64,000 nucleotides of DNA. It comes from Kaistia terrae (GTDB lineage Bacteria; Pseudomonadota; Alphaproteobacteria; Rhizobiales; Kaistiaceae). The notes below the pieces were generated by a model, which was given only the letters and a program-made list of their open reading frames with translations, had not been told where the DNA came from and searched no databases. Both the position numbers and the translations under genes were made by a program. Positions 19,883 through 28,491 of this stretch are shown here, piece after piece (the first letter of the stretch is position 1; every line of letters starts with the position of its first letter). Where the stretch lies: contig NZ_JAPKNH010000002.1 in NCBI RefSeq assembly GCF_026344005.1, positions 744,001 to 808,000 on the forward strand, written 5' to 3'.

Positions 19883-21094
19883 TTATGCCATCGCCTTGGT
19901 CAGGTTATCGCTGACCTTGTCGAGGAAGCCCGTGGTCGACAGCCACTTCTGGTCCGGTCCGACGAGCAGCGCCAGATCCTTGGTCATGTCGCCGGCTTCG
20001 ACCGTGTCGACGCAGACCTTCTCGAGCGTCAGCGCGAACTTGGCTAGTTCGGCATTGTCGTCGAGCTTGGCGCGATGGGCGAGGCCACGCGTCCAGGCGA
20101 AGATCGACGCGATCGAGTTGGTCGACGTCTCCTTGCCCTGCTGGTGCTGGCGATAGTGACGCGTAACCGTGCCGTGCGCGGCTTCGGCTTCGACGGTCTT
20201 GCCATCGGGCGTCAGCAGCACGGAGGTCATCAGGCCGAGCGAGCCGAAGCCCTGCGCGACGGTGTCGGACTGGACGTCGCCGTCATAGTTCTTGCAGGCC
20301 CAGACATAACCGCCGGACCACTTCAGCGCCGAGGCGACCATGTCGTCGATCAGGCGGTGCTCATAGGTGATGCCAGCTGCCTTGAATTCGGCTGCGAATT
20401 CGGCGTCGAACACTTCCTGGAACAGATCCTTGAAGCGGCCGTCATAGGCCTTGAGGATGGTGTTCTTGGTCGAGAGATAGACCGGATACTTGCGCATCAG
20501 GCCGTAGTTCAGCGACGCGCGGGCGAACTCGCGGATCGATTCGTCGAGGTTGTACATCGCCATGGCGACGCCGGCGCCCGGGAACTTGAAGACTTCCTTC
20601 TCGATGACGGTGCCGTCTTCGCCCTCGAACTTGATCGTCATCCGGCCCTTGCCGGGGACGAGGAAGTCGGTCGCCTTGTACTGGTCGCCGAAGGCATGAC
20701 GGCCGACGATGATCGGCTGGGTCCAGCCGGGAACCAGGCGGGGCACGTTCTGGCAGATGATCGGCTCGCGGAAGATGACGCCGCCGAGGATGTTGCGGAT
20801 CGTGCCGTTCGGCGACTTCCACATTTCCTTGAGGTTGAATTCCTTCACGCGGGCTTCGTCCGGCGTGATGGTGGCGCACTTGACGCCGACGCCGACCTTC
20901 TTGATCGCCTCGGCGGCTTCGACCGTCACCTTGTCGTTGGTGGCGTCGCGATGCTCGATGCCGAGGTCATAATACTGGAGGTCGAGATCCAGGTAGGGGT
21001 GGATCAGCTTGTCCTTGATGTTCTGCCAGATGATCCGGGTCATCTCGTCGCCGTCGAGCTCGACGACGGGATTGGCTACCTTGATCTTCGCCAT
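19883..21094 (-). CDS. icd: NADP-dependent isocitrate dehydrogenase
   Basis: A TCA-cycle enzyme converting isocitrate to 2-oxoglutarate and CO2 with NADPH formation. The 403-residue product is of the homodimeric, eukaryote-like type II IDH group found in alphaproteobacteria, recognised by the N-terminus [19 protein letters not shown], the KSPNGTIRN substrate motif, [20 protein letters not shown] near residue 280 (quoted in part: YDGDVQSD) and [12 protein letters not shown]. The start is ATG 21094; an upstream in-frame ATG (21160) adds sequence without homology. A strong terminator follows the gene. Confidence 0.97.
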   Translation of the reverse strand: MAKIKVANPVVELDGDEMTRIIWQNIKDKLIHPYLDLDLQYYDLGIEHRDATNDKVTVEAAEAIKKVGVGVKCATITPDEARVKEFNLKEMWKSPNGTIRNILGGVIFREPIICQNVPRLVPGWTQPIIVGRHAFGDQYKATDFLVPGKGRMTIKFEGEDGTVIEKEVFKFPGAGVAMAMYNLDESIREFARASLNYGLMRKYPVYLSTKNTILKAYDGRFKDLFQEVFDAEFAAEFKAAGITYEHRLIDDMVASALKWSGGYVWACKNYDGDVQSDTVAQGFGSLGLMTSVLLTPDGKTVEAEAAHGTVTRHYRQHQQGKETSTNSIASIFAWTRGLAHRAKLDDNAELAKFALTLEKVCVDTVEAGDMTKDLALLVGPDQKWLSTTGFLDKVSDNLTKAMA

Positions 21095-21283
21095 GGAAGA
21101 GAACCTCGCTTCGGGGTTGGACGGCTCGACTTGCCGGCGGAAGGAGGCCGCGGACGGCAAGACGGCGCCGAGGATGGTGCGGGCTCCCCTATAGCATCGC
21201 GCTCAAAACGCGCAAAGGCTGGGCGGGGGCAGAATGTGCGGTAAGAAAATCTTCCAGGCAGGGCCGTGTCCATCAAGGTCGGC

Positions 21284-22669
21284 TTAATAGGAGCCTGCGG
21301 ATCGCCTGTGGCGGCTTTTGCGGATCGCGCTTTTGATCCGGGCGTGCAACCTTCTTGCGGAGCTCAGCATGAGTTCCTGGCGGATACGACGAGGAAAATT
21401 CGCGCCATGGAGCGAGCTTACTCCCTCTCGCAAGAGATCAGATGGAACGATTTCCGACAATCTGCGCAGGGTCTTCCGTTCTCCAAACGACACCGTCAAA
21501 TGCTGGATCTGGCTGCTGAAGAAGTCATCCCGGTTCCAGGCGACCCTGTCCGCTGCCGACTTCAGCCCACCCAGTTCAAACAAGGCGCCGAGGGCGTTCC
21601 AATAGCGCTTTTGGCCGATTTGGATGGAAAAGTCGGGGGCGTTGGCAACGAAGACGCGAACCATCTCGCGTACCCTGAGCATGTGAAACTTCGTCGCCGG
21701 CCCGGCGTCGCCGCCCATGCTGGCTAGGCTCGGCGTCGACGCAGCGAAATTGTCGCCATGGATACGGTAAGTCGAAAGCGGAAGATCGATCACCGCAGAG
21801 CCGCCGAGAAGATGCGCGAGGCGATTATAGTGCCCGTCAGTTGCCAGTTTGGGCAGGTCGCTCGGATCGCAGTTGGGAGTGAGCATGTCGAGCATGAATC
21901 GCCGGTACACATTCGACGTGCCGGGTGACCATGGCCATTTCATAGATACGGGCTGAAGAAGTCGCGTGTGACGCGCAAGGACGGCATAGGTGTCGTTGTC
22001 TATGGACCGGAGGCGGGGAACTACTTCGGCGGGACGCAATCCGTCGGTTGTCTCGTCACATCGCGTGTCGCTGCGCGTGCGACGCCCATTGAGCATGGCG
22101 CCATTCGGACCGGTTTCCATGGCGGAACTGGATGTGAACGCTACATTGCGGCGGCTGGCTAAATGGACCTGGATATGGGCGGAAGCGAAGTTCGACAGCA
22201 ACGTGTCGTCCGAGTCGATGAAAGCGACGAAATCGCCTGTTGCATGCTCAAGCCCCAGCAGGCCACCGCCAAGCGGGCCGAGGTTAACTTCGGAATGGAT
22301 AATGAGAAATCTTGGATCGTCGTCGACATGGCGTTCGATGATATCGCGACTGTCGTCTGACGAGGCATTGTCGATGACGATCGCTTCGAAATTCGGGTAG
22401 TCCTGCGCCCGGATCGAGTCGATGGTGACGCCAATGTAGCGGGCGTAGTTCCAGTTCCGAACGATGAAGGATACCTTCGGCAGTTGGACTTCGCCGGCAG
22501 GCGCGAGTTTCGAGGTGGGAACACCAGAGATCGTGAGGTCTGCGCATGCGCCCGCGAAAGAAGGGTTTGTCAATACGGGGTATCCTACCGATCCGGGGGG
22601 GGGCGTGTCGGTCTGGCTCTGCTTCCGGTCGATGCTGTGTGTCGTCGAGGGAGACTTGGCCGGCACCAT
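21284..22669 (-). CDS. GT2-like glycosyltransferase with extra C-terminal domain
   Basis: A 461-residue predicted cytosolic glycosyltransferase. After a roughly 65-residue non-conserved leader, the GT-A domain shows VSFIVRNWNYARYIGVTI, VIDNASSDDS and the metal-binding FIDSDDTLL. A middle segment has SPGTSNVYRRFMLDML, and about 130 C-terminal residues (from about KRYWNALGAL on) match the C-terminus of the neighbouring 404-residue paralogue. The basic tail may touch membrane or nucleic acid. Acceptor and sugar unknown. The start codon ATG 22669 lacks a clear Shine-Dalgarno sequence, and a downstream start is possible. It is the last of three related genes. Confidence 0.82.
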   Translation of the reverse strand: MVPAKSPSTTHSIDRKQSQTDTPPPGSVGYPVLTNPSFAGACADLTISGVPTSKLAPAGEVQLPKVSFIVRNWNYARYIGVTIDSIRAQDYPNFEAIVIDNASSDDSRDIIERHVDDDPRFLIIHSEVNLGPLGGGLLGLEHATGDFVAFIDSDDTLLSNFASAHIQVHLASRRNVAFTSSSAMETGPNGAMLNGRRTRSDTRCDETTDGLRPAEVVPRLRSIDNDTYAVLARHTRLLQPVSMKWPWSPGTSNVYRRFMLDMLTPNCDPSDLPKLATDGHYNRLAHLLGGSAVIDLPLSTYRIHGDNFAASTPSLASMGGDAGPATKFHMLRVREMVRVFVANAPDFSIQIGQKRYWNALGALFELGGLKSAADRVAWNRDDFFSSQIQHLTVSFGERKTLRRLSEIVPSDLLREGVSSLHGANFPRRIRQELMLSSARRLHARIKSAIRKSRHRRSAGSY

Positions 22670-22768
22670 GCCGGCTCGGAGCCTAGCTAGCTGAGCCCTA
22701 GGCTGCCGAATTCATCTGCGCAATACCTTGATTACACCCATTCCAGATTTCTATGCCCAGTCCGACCG

Positions 22769-23983
22769 TCAAGGCGACGTCTTGCGGGCTTGGCGGCGTC
22801 GGATTCGGCGTGCTCGCAGGTAGAGCCGGATCTGTTCATGCATCGTCCGGATCGGGCTGGACTGAAGGGCCCAATGGATGCGGAGCGGCAGGTGGGAGCC
22901 ATAATGTTGTTTAAGAACGCTGAGCAGCGTTGGCCTCGGCAGCAGCGTGTCGAGATGGTGGATCGTCTGTTTTTCACCAAAGGCAGCGAACAACAACGCA
23001 ATTTGGCCGGCCATTAATTCCGTGGTCCTCGCCGAGAATGTCGCATCATTTGTATCGGACTGGAGGGGTAACAAGGCGGTGATCCCACTCCAGTAGCGCT
23101 TGGCACCTACTCGCGGCGAAAAGTCCGAGCCATTCGCGCCCCACACTTTGAGCTTTTCCCGGACGGCGATCGTTGCAAGTTTTTCGTCGGTGAGTGTGGT
23201 TGTGGCGGCCCTACCATCGGAGACGGTCATCAATTTCAAGTCGATCATCGCTGCGCCGCCCAGCAGGATACAGAGGGGCTGGTAGTGCAGGGGGATGGAG
23301 AGCGTTTCAATATCCGATCGCGGTTCGATCGGGTGCAGCAACTCCAGGACGAAGCGCCTGTAGATGGCGCCTTGGGCTACCGAGTGAATCGAGTCTTGAG
23401 CCTCCGGGGCGACCAGCTCCGTCCGCTCTGACAGCGTCGCATAGGCGGCATCGTCGATACAGGAGAGCCGGATAGTTTTGCCGCTAGGCATAAGGCTGCC
23501 GTCTGACAGATACGCCACGGATGCAGGGTGATCCTTTCCGGCGGCTCTCATCGAGGTGAAGTCCGAAAGCGTGAGCGGCACGGCGTGCCGGCTAGCGAGA
23601 TGTGCCTGGATATGCGCAGACGCAAAATTCGGACGTGGCACAGCATCGCCATCCAGGAAGGAGATGAATTCACCATTGGCCAATCGCAGACCAGCCAATC
23701 CTCTTTCGATCGGACTGAGCGTTTCCGCGAGCGAAACGGTTTGTAGGCGGGAATTCAACTCGGTCTGCCCGGCGAAGCTCACGTCGCTATCAGATGCGAC
23801 TGGCCCGACGACGATGATCTCGATGCGTGGGTAGTCCTGCGCATCGATCGCTGCGATCAGCGGGCCGAGATCCAAAAATTGATCCGGTACGATGATGAAA
23901 GAAAGCAGAGGGAGCGCAATCGCGCCGGGCGCCGCAAGCTCTGGCGCGTGTATTCCGCCGACGGAGAAGTCAGCCCGCTCCAT
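22769..23983 (-). CDS. Degenerate GT2-like protein, paralogue of its neighbours
   Basis: A 404-residue protein aligned end-to-end with the 461-residue neighbour: LSFIIV..., AIDAQDYP, FLDGDAVPRPNFASAHIQ, IYRRFVLELL, GAKRYWSGITALL and a shared C-terminal domain. The donor-binding N-x-x-Y and DN-x-S-x-D region is replaced (VVGPVASDSD) and the SNVYRRF motif reads GAIYRRF. DGD is kept. It may be a non-catalytic pseudoenzyme or have changed donor specificity. The gene itself is intact with GGAGG 5 bases before ATG 23983, so it is expressed in principle. Confidence 0.75.
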   Translation of the reverse strand: MERADFSVGGIHAPELAAPGAIALPLLSFIIVPDQFLDLGPLIAAIDAQDYPRIEIIVVGPVASDSDVSFAGQTELNSRLQTVSLAETLSPIERGLAGLRLANGEFISFLDGDAVPRPNFASAHIQAHLASRHAVPLTLSDFTSMRAAGKDHPASVAYLSDGSLMPSGKTIRLSCIDDAAYATLSERTELVAPEAQDSIHSVAQGAIYRRFVLELLHPIEPRSDIETLSIPLHYQPLCILLGGAAMIDLKLMTVSDGRAATTTLTDEKLATIAVREKLKVWGANGSDFSPRVGAKRYWSGITALLPLQSDTNDATFSARTTELMAGQIALLFAAFGEKQTIHHLDTLLPRPTLLSVLKQHYGSHLPLRIHWALQSSPIRTMHEQIRLYLRARRIRRRQARKTSP

Positions 23984-24040
23984 GACGCCTCCGTTTGGTA
24001 AAATCCGGATCGATGGAAGGTGCGAGGGGCAGTTCGTACA

Positions 24041-24949
24041 TCACTTGTCCGCTATGAGGCGCCTAATTTTGATATGTTTGAAGCTCTTCCGGAACCAGCG
24101 ATGCTGCTGCTTGTTCCCCTTGCTAAATGAAGCCCTGCCCGAACTGAAGTGCTGGAGCGTTGGAGCTGTCACGCTGGAATTCCTGTCGTGCACTCGATAA
24201 CAGGACAGTATTTCGTGGAGCATGATGCTGCCCTGTCCGAGGTGACCGACCGGCGCGGCGCACGTATCTAGGGTAAACCGCTTTTCGATCGGTTCGACGA
24301 TAGCCGAAAATAGCTCATCTATGCTCTTTCGGTTGTAGACATTCGACGTCCCAGGAAACCACAGCCACTGCGTAATGCGAGGCGCGACCAGCGTGAAATC
24401 GAGAATCTGCGGAGGTTTGTGATCTGTGGATACTTCAACTGTTTTCCAGTCGGAAGGGTCAATCGCCTGCGACTTCCACCATAGCGGTATGTTGCCGGCG
24501 ACGATCGTCCCTTCGCGATCGAGCTGAAGCGTTTCGCTAGTAGATATTCCAGCACCATTGGCCACGAGCAGATGGGCGCGGATGTGATGACTTATGAAAC
24601 TCGGGAAGAGAAAGTCATCGGTGTCGAGGAAGGCGATATAGTCGCCGCCGACGGAGTGTTGCGTCAGTATGTGGTGCGCAGCGCCCAACTGGCCGAGATT
24701 TTTGGCGAGTTTGATGAAGCGAACTTCGGGATGTCGTTCGACGAAGGCTTCGATCAGGGGGACGCTATTATCCTCTGAGCCATTGTCGAGAACAATGATT
24801 TCCAGTGCCGGATAGTCCTGGGCGGCGGCCGATTCCAGCGCCGTTTTCAGGTAGGCCGCGTAGCTGAAGTTGATGGCGATGATGGAGACGAGCGGCAGCT
24901 TTTCGCTGCCGCCGACACCATAGAACTCACGCCAGTCCGCTTGATTCAT
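24041..24949 (-). CDS. GT2-family glycosyltransferase
   Basis: A 302-residue GT-A fold protein, the shortest of the three. It has LVSIIAINFSYAAYLKTAL, VLDNGSEDNS and FLDTDDFLFPSF (metal-binding DTDD), then HHIRAHL and FPGTSNVYNRKSIDEL, which match the 461-residue paralogue. It lacks the long C-terminal domain of the other two and ends in a basic stretch. Its ATG at 24949 overlaps the TGA of the upstream HdeD-like gene (ATGA), indicating translational coupling. Base composition is clearly more AT-rich than the housekeeping genes nearby. Target glycan unknown. Confidence 0.85.
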   Translation of the reverse strand: MNQADWREFYGVGGSEKLPLVSIIAINFSYAAYLKTALESAAAQDYPALEIIVLDNGSEDNSVPLIEAFVERHPEVRFIKLAKNLGQLGAAHHILTQHSVGGDYIAFLDTDDFLFPSFISHHIRAHLLVANGAGISTSETLQLDREGTIVAGNIPLWWKSQAIDPSDWKTVEVSTDHKPPQILDFTLVAPRITQWLWFPGTSNVYNRKSIDELFSAIVEPIEKRFTLDTCAAPVGHLGQGSIMLHEILSCYRVHDRNSSVTAPTLQHFSSGRASFSKGNKQQHRWFRKSFKHIKIRRLIADK

Positions 24950-25509
24950 GCCGTGATGCGTCGTGCAGCCAGAGCCAGCGCGATGTAGCTCCAGCCCGTG
25001 AAGAGCAGCGAGATGCCGGCCAGCGTGCCGGGGACCCAGAGGCCGGAGAACGGATACTGCAGCAGGATGAACAAGCCCGCCAGGAAGGCGATGATGCCAG
25101 CGGCGAGGATCCAGCCCCAGCCGTCCATCGGGCGGACGCGGAAGGAGAGCGCGATCTGGAAGATGCCCTTCGCGAGGAAGACCGCGGCAATGATGAACGT
25201 CACGAAGACAGCGCCGGTGACCGGCATCATATAAATCGCGATGCCGCCAATCAGCATGACGATGCCAACGACCAGCTGCCAAAGAAAACCGCCCCAGCCC
25301 TGGACGCTGAAAGCCTGGAAGATCTGGAAAATGCCTGCGATCACGAGGACAATGGCAATGAATATCGCCACCGTGACGCTGGAGATCAACGGCATTGCGA
25401 TGGCGAAGACGCCGCCAATCACGAACACGATACCCAGAATTAGGAACCAGCCCCATTTCTCCCGTACGGTCGTGGAAAAGCTCTTATTGGCTGCCAGATC
25501 TGCGGGCAT
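24946..25509 (-). CDS. HdeD-like (DUF308) membrane protein
   Basis: A 187-residue inner-membrane protein with six hydrophobic helices arranged as three hairpins, typical of the HdeD/DUF308 family. E. coli HdeD is linked to acid resistance at high cell density, but the biochemical role of the family is unknown. GGAGG lies 8 bases before the ATG at 25509. Stop and glycosyltransferase start overlap by four bases, so it heads the HdeD-GT2-GT2-GT2 group. Confidence 0.88.
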   Translation of the reverse strand: MPADLAANKSFSTTVREKWGWFLILGIVFVIGGVFAIAMPLISSVTVAIFIAIVLVIAGIFQIFQAFSVQGWGGFLWQLVVGIVMLIGGIAIYMMPVTGAVFVTFIIAAVFLAKGIFQIALSFRVRPMDGWGWILAAGIIAFLAGLFILLQYPFSGLWVPGTLAGISLLFTGWSYIALALAARRITA

Positions 25510-25650
25510 CTCATGTCCTCCCCTTGGACGGTCCTCGTGCCATCATTGCGACTCAGGCGAGTGCTGCAACGGGCTTTGCGCGGCGCGAATATAGCGTGAC
25601 CGCGATCTATGGGCTAGGAGATGGCCTTCTCAACATGATGCACGGGCGAA

Positions 25651-26460
25651 ATGGTCGTTTCTGAACTTCTTGTCGACGGGCCAGCCGTCATTCTTGTCGA
25701 ACCGCAGCTTGGCGAGAACATTGGCACTGCCGCCCGCGCCATGGCGAATTTCGGTCTGCGCGATCTGCGCATCGTCAATCCGCGCGATGGCTGGCCGAGC
25801 GAGAGCGCGCGGCGCGCAGCCAGCGGCGCCGTCCATGTGTTCGATCGCATCCGCCTGTTCCCGACGGTCGAGGAAGCGGTTGCCGATCTCGGCTATCTCG
25901 TCGCGACGACAGCGCGCCCCCGCGAACTGGCCAAGACGGTGCGCGGCCCTGGCTCCGCGGCCGAGATCATGCGCGGCCATATGAATGGCGGTCTCCGGAC
26001 CGGCATTCTGTTCGGGCGGGAGCGTATCGGCCTGACGAACGAGGAAATCTCGCTCGCCGATGAAATCGTGACGTTGCCGATCGATCCGCAATTCGCCTCG
26101 CTCAACATCGCCCAGGCCGTTCTGATCCTCGCCTATGAATGGCGGCGGAGCGGTCTGGAGACGGAGGAGGCGGGGCTTCGTTTCACCACGCCGAATGACA
26201 GTCGTCCGGCGACCAAACAGGAACTGTTCGGCCTGTTCGAACATCTGGAAGGCGCGCTCGACGCCGTCACCTTCTTCCGGCCGGTGGAAAAGCGCCCCGT
26301 CGTCGTGCAGACATTGCGCGCCATGTTGCAGCGGGCCCAGTTCACCGAGGCCGACATCCGCACCTTGCGCGGCGTCGTCGCGGCGCTCGAAAATCGGCCG
26401 ACCCGGCCGCGTCGTCGCGCCGATGGCACGGAAACCACCAGCCGCGAGGCGGACGATTGA
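25651..26460 (+). CDS. trmJ: tRNA/rRNA 2'-O-methyltransferase of the TrmJ type (SPOUT)
   Basis: A 269-residue SPOUT-class RNA methyltransferase. It shows the family pattern VEPQLGENIGTAARAMANFG (N-terminal, with catalytic Asn-Ile-Gly and Arg), ILFGRERIGLTNEE (mid) and PIDPQFASLNIAQAV (C-terminal knot with SLN). TrmJ methylates the ribose of nucleotide 32 in several tRNAs; the assignment to TrmJ over related paralogues is by overall style. A charged C-terminal tail follows the knot. The stop overlaps the TTG start of murI. Confidence 0.88.
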   Translation: MVVSELLVDGPAVILVEPQLGENIGTAARAMANFGLRDLRIVNPRDGWPSESARRAASGAVHVFDRIRLFPTVEEAVADLGYLVATTARPRELAKTVRGPGSAAEIMRGHMNGGLRTGILFGRERIGLTNEEISLADEIVTLPIDPQFASLNIAQAVLILAYEWRRSGLETEEAGLRFTTPNDSRPATKQELFGLFEHLEGALDAVTFFRPVEKRPVVVQTLRAMLQRAQFTEADIRTLRGVVAALENRPTRPRRRADGTETTSREADD

Positions 26461-27254
26461 CCGCCCGGCTGCTGGTTTTCGATTCGGGTATCGGAGGTCT
26501 CTCGGTCCTGCGCGAGATCCGGCGGCAATTGCCCTCGGCTGAAATCGCCTATGTCGCGGACGATGCCGGGTTTCCGTATGGCGATTGGGAGGCGGGACCG
26601 CTATCCGATCATATCGTCGCGCTGATGGGACGGCTGATCGAACGTTTCGCGCCGGATGCCGTGGTGATCGCATGCAATACGGCCTCGACGCTGGTCCTGC
26701 CACCGCTGCGCACGCGCCATGCGATACCCTTCATCGGCACCGTGCCGGCGATCAAGCCGGCCGCCGAGCGTTCCAACAGCCATGTCGTCGGCGTTCTGGC
26801 GACGCCGGGAACGATGAAGCGTGACTATACGCGCGAACTGATCAAGAGCTTTGCCAGCGAATGCCACGTCCGCCTGGTCGGCTCGTCGGAGCTGGCGCCG
26901 CTCGCCGAGGCTATCATGCGCGGCGATGCCGTCGATGACGCCGCCATTCGCGCCGAGATCGAGCCGGCCTTCATCGAGGTGGACGGCAAGCGGACGGATA
27001 CGATCGTGCTTGCCTGCACACACTATCCATTCCTGATAGAGCGCCTGGAGGCCGTCGCGCCCTGGCCCGTTACCTGGGTGGACCCGGCAGAGGCTATCGC
27101 GCGCCGGGTGCTCTCGGTGCTTTCGCTGGCGCGGGATCCGGCCGGCGTGGCGATGGCAGCCGGCCAAGCCTGTCTCACCTCCGGCAAGCCCTGGGCGCAG
27201 GCGCAGGTTCGCCTGCTGGCCCAGTTTGGCCTCAGCCCGGCGCAGATAGCCTGA
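26457..27254 (+). CDS. murI: Glutamate racemase MurI
   Basis: A cytosolic racemase making D-glutamate for peptidoglycan. The 265-residue product has DSGIGGLSVLREI at the N-terminus, the first catalytic cysteine C73 in IACNTAST and the second in LACTHYPFL (about residue 184), plus DDAGFPYGD. The TTG start at 26457 overlaps the trmJ stop, so the two genes are probably translationally coupled. A repeat-like hairpin follows at 27266-27320. Confidence 0.96.
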   Translation: MTARLLVFDSGIGGLSVLREIRRQLPSAEIAYVADDAGFPYGDWEAGPLSDHIVALMGRLIERFAPDAVVIACNTASTLVLPPLRTRHAIPFIGTVPAIKPAAERSNSHVVGVLATPGTMKRDYTRELIKSFASECHVRLVGSSELAPLAEAIMRGDAVDDAAIRAEIEPAFIEVDGKRTDTIVLACTHYPFLIERLEAVAPWPVTWVDPAEAIARRVLSVLSLARDPAGVAMAAGQACLTSGKPWAQAQVRLLAQFGLSPAQIA

Positions 27255-27265
27255 GCGTATCGCCT

Positions 27266-27320
27266 AAAGCGTTTTCGAGCGAGGTGAACACCGGGTCGCG
27301 TGAAGAAAACGCGACCCGGC
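27266..27320 (+). repeat. Rhizobiales-type intergenic palindromic repeat
   Basis: The segment begins AAAGCGTTTTCGAGCGA and ends in a perfect 10-bp hairpin (CCGGGTCGCG / CGCGACCCGG) around TGAAGAAAA. GCGTTTTC at 27269-27276 is also repeated inverted as GAAAACGC at 27305-27312. I recognise this form as a family of dispersed intergenic repeats in Hyphomicrobiales genomes. It may double as a transcription stop for murI. A degenerate copy in the opposite direction is at 39530-39574. Confidence 0.65.
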
Positions 27321-27326
27321 AAGACT

Positions 27327-28328
27327 CTAGCCGCGATGCGCGTCCATGAGGATCTCGAAGGATCGCTTTCGGGCGGCGGGCTCATAGAAATCCGTGGTGA
27401 CGATCAACTCGTCCGCGCCGGTCTGCTCGATGACGGCGGCAAGCTTCTTCTTGACCGTCTCCGGTCCGCCAATGATCGCCACGCCCAGATGGGACCGGAC
27501 ATAGGCTTCTTCACGCGGCTCCCAGAGACTGTCCATGCTGTCGACCGGCGGCATCAGCACGGTCGGCTGGCCCCGCACCAGATTGACGAGGCGCTGGTAT
27601 TGCGTCGTCACCTGGAAGTTCGCCTCCTCGTCGGTTTCGGCCGCGATGACCGGAAGGCCGACCATCACATAGGGCTTGTCCAGATATTCGGACGGCTTGA
27701 AGAAGTGGCGATAGGTCTCCAGCGCCTCCATCAGCCGCTGCGGCGCGAAATGGCTGGCAAAGGAGAAGGGCAGGCCGAGCAATGCGGCGAGCTGGGCGCT
27801 GAAGGTCGAGGAGCCGAGCAGCCAGACCGGGACGTTGGATCCTGCCCCGGGCACCGCGCGCAGCTTCTGGCCTTCCGCCGCGGGCGCCAGCAGGGCCAAT
27901 AGTTCCTGCACATTCTGCGGAAAGGCATTGTCGTCGTCGGTCATGTCGCGGCGGAGCGCGCGCATGGTCATCGGATCACTGCCCGGCGCACGGCCGAGGC
28001 CGAGGTCTATCCGGCCGGGATAAAGCGCTTCCAGCGTGCCGAACTGCTCGGCGATGACGAGCGGGGCATGGTTCGGCAGCATCACGCCGCCCGAGCCGAC
28101 GCGGATCGTTGAGGTGCCGCCGGCGAGATAGCCAATGAGCACGGACGTGGCCGAGCTGGCGATGCCGGGCATGTTGTGATGCTCGGCGACCCAGAAACGG
28201 TTGTAGCCCAGCCCTTCGACATGGCGGGCGAGGTCGAGCGAATTGGCAAGAGCGGCTGCGACAGTTCCGTTCTGGCGAACCGGGGCGAGGTCGAGAACGG
28301 ACAACGGAATAGTGGCGTGCGTGGGCAT
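27327..28328 (-). CDS. LLM-class flavin-dependent oxidoreductase
   Basis: A 333-residue luciferase-like monooxygenase. It has the typical opening [32 protein letters not shown], the [16 protein letters not shown] strand and [11 protein letters not shown], close to E. coli YhbW. It probably uses FMNH2. Substrate unknown. GGAG stands before ATG 28328. It is divergent from the Gfo/Idh/MocA gene, with an inverted repeat in the shared promoter region. Confidence 0.93.
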   Translation of the reverse strand: MPTHATIPLSVLDLAPVRQNGTVAAALANSLDLARHVEGLGYNRFWVAEHHNMPGIASSATSVLIGYLAGGTSTIRVGSGGVMLPNHAPLVIAEQFGTLEALYPGRIDLGLGRAPGSDPMTMRALRRDMTDDDNAFPQNVQELLALLAPAAEGQKLRAVPGAGSNVPVWLLGSSTFSAQLAALLGLPFSFASHFAPQRLMEALETYRHFFKPSEYLDKPYVMVGLPVIAAETDEEANFQVTTQYQRLVNLVRGQPTVLMPPVDSMDSLWEPREEAYVRSHLGVAIIGGPETVKKKLAAVIEQTGADELIVTTDFYEPAARKRSFEILMDAHRG

Positions 28329-28405
28329 GAGGCGCTCCGGCGGGGTCAGTGTTTTCGCTATGTGGGCAGCCGGGCCAAGATTAGAAAGGTCGGGACGCTC
28401 TTTTT

Positions 28406-28421
28406 TGTATTGAATGATACA
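28406..28421. promoter_or_regulatory. Operator-like inverted repeat between divergent genes
   Basis: TGTAT-TGAATG-ATACA, perfect 5-bp arms. The form resembles GntR/LacI-type operators. It lies 78 bases before the LLM oxidoreductase start and 70 before the Gfo/Idh/MocA start, so one factor could control both. Confidence 0.45.
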
Positions 28422-28491
28422 TTATGTGGCTCCCTTGTTCCCGAACTCGGCGCGAGGCTAGATGCGGCAGGCATGACAGGGGGATCGGACG

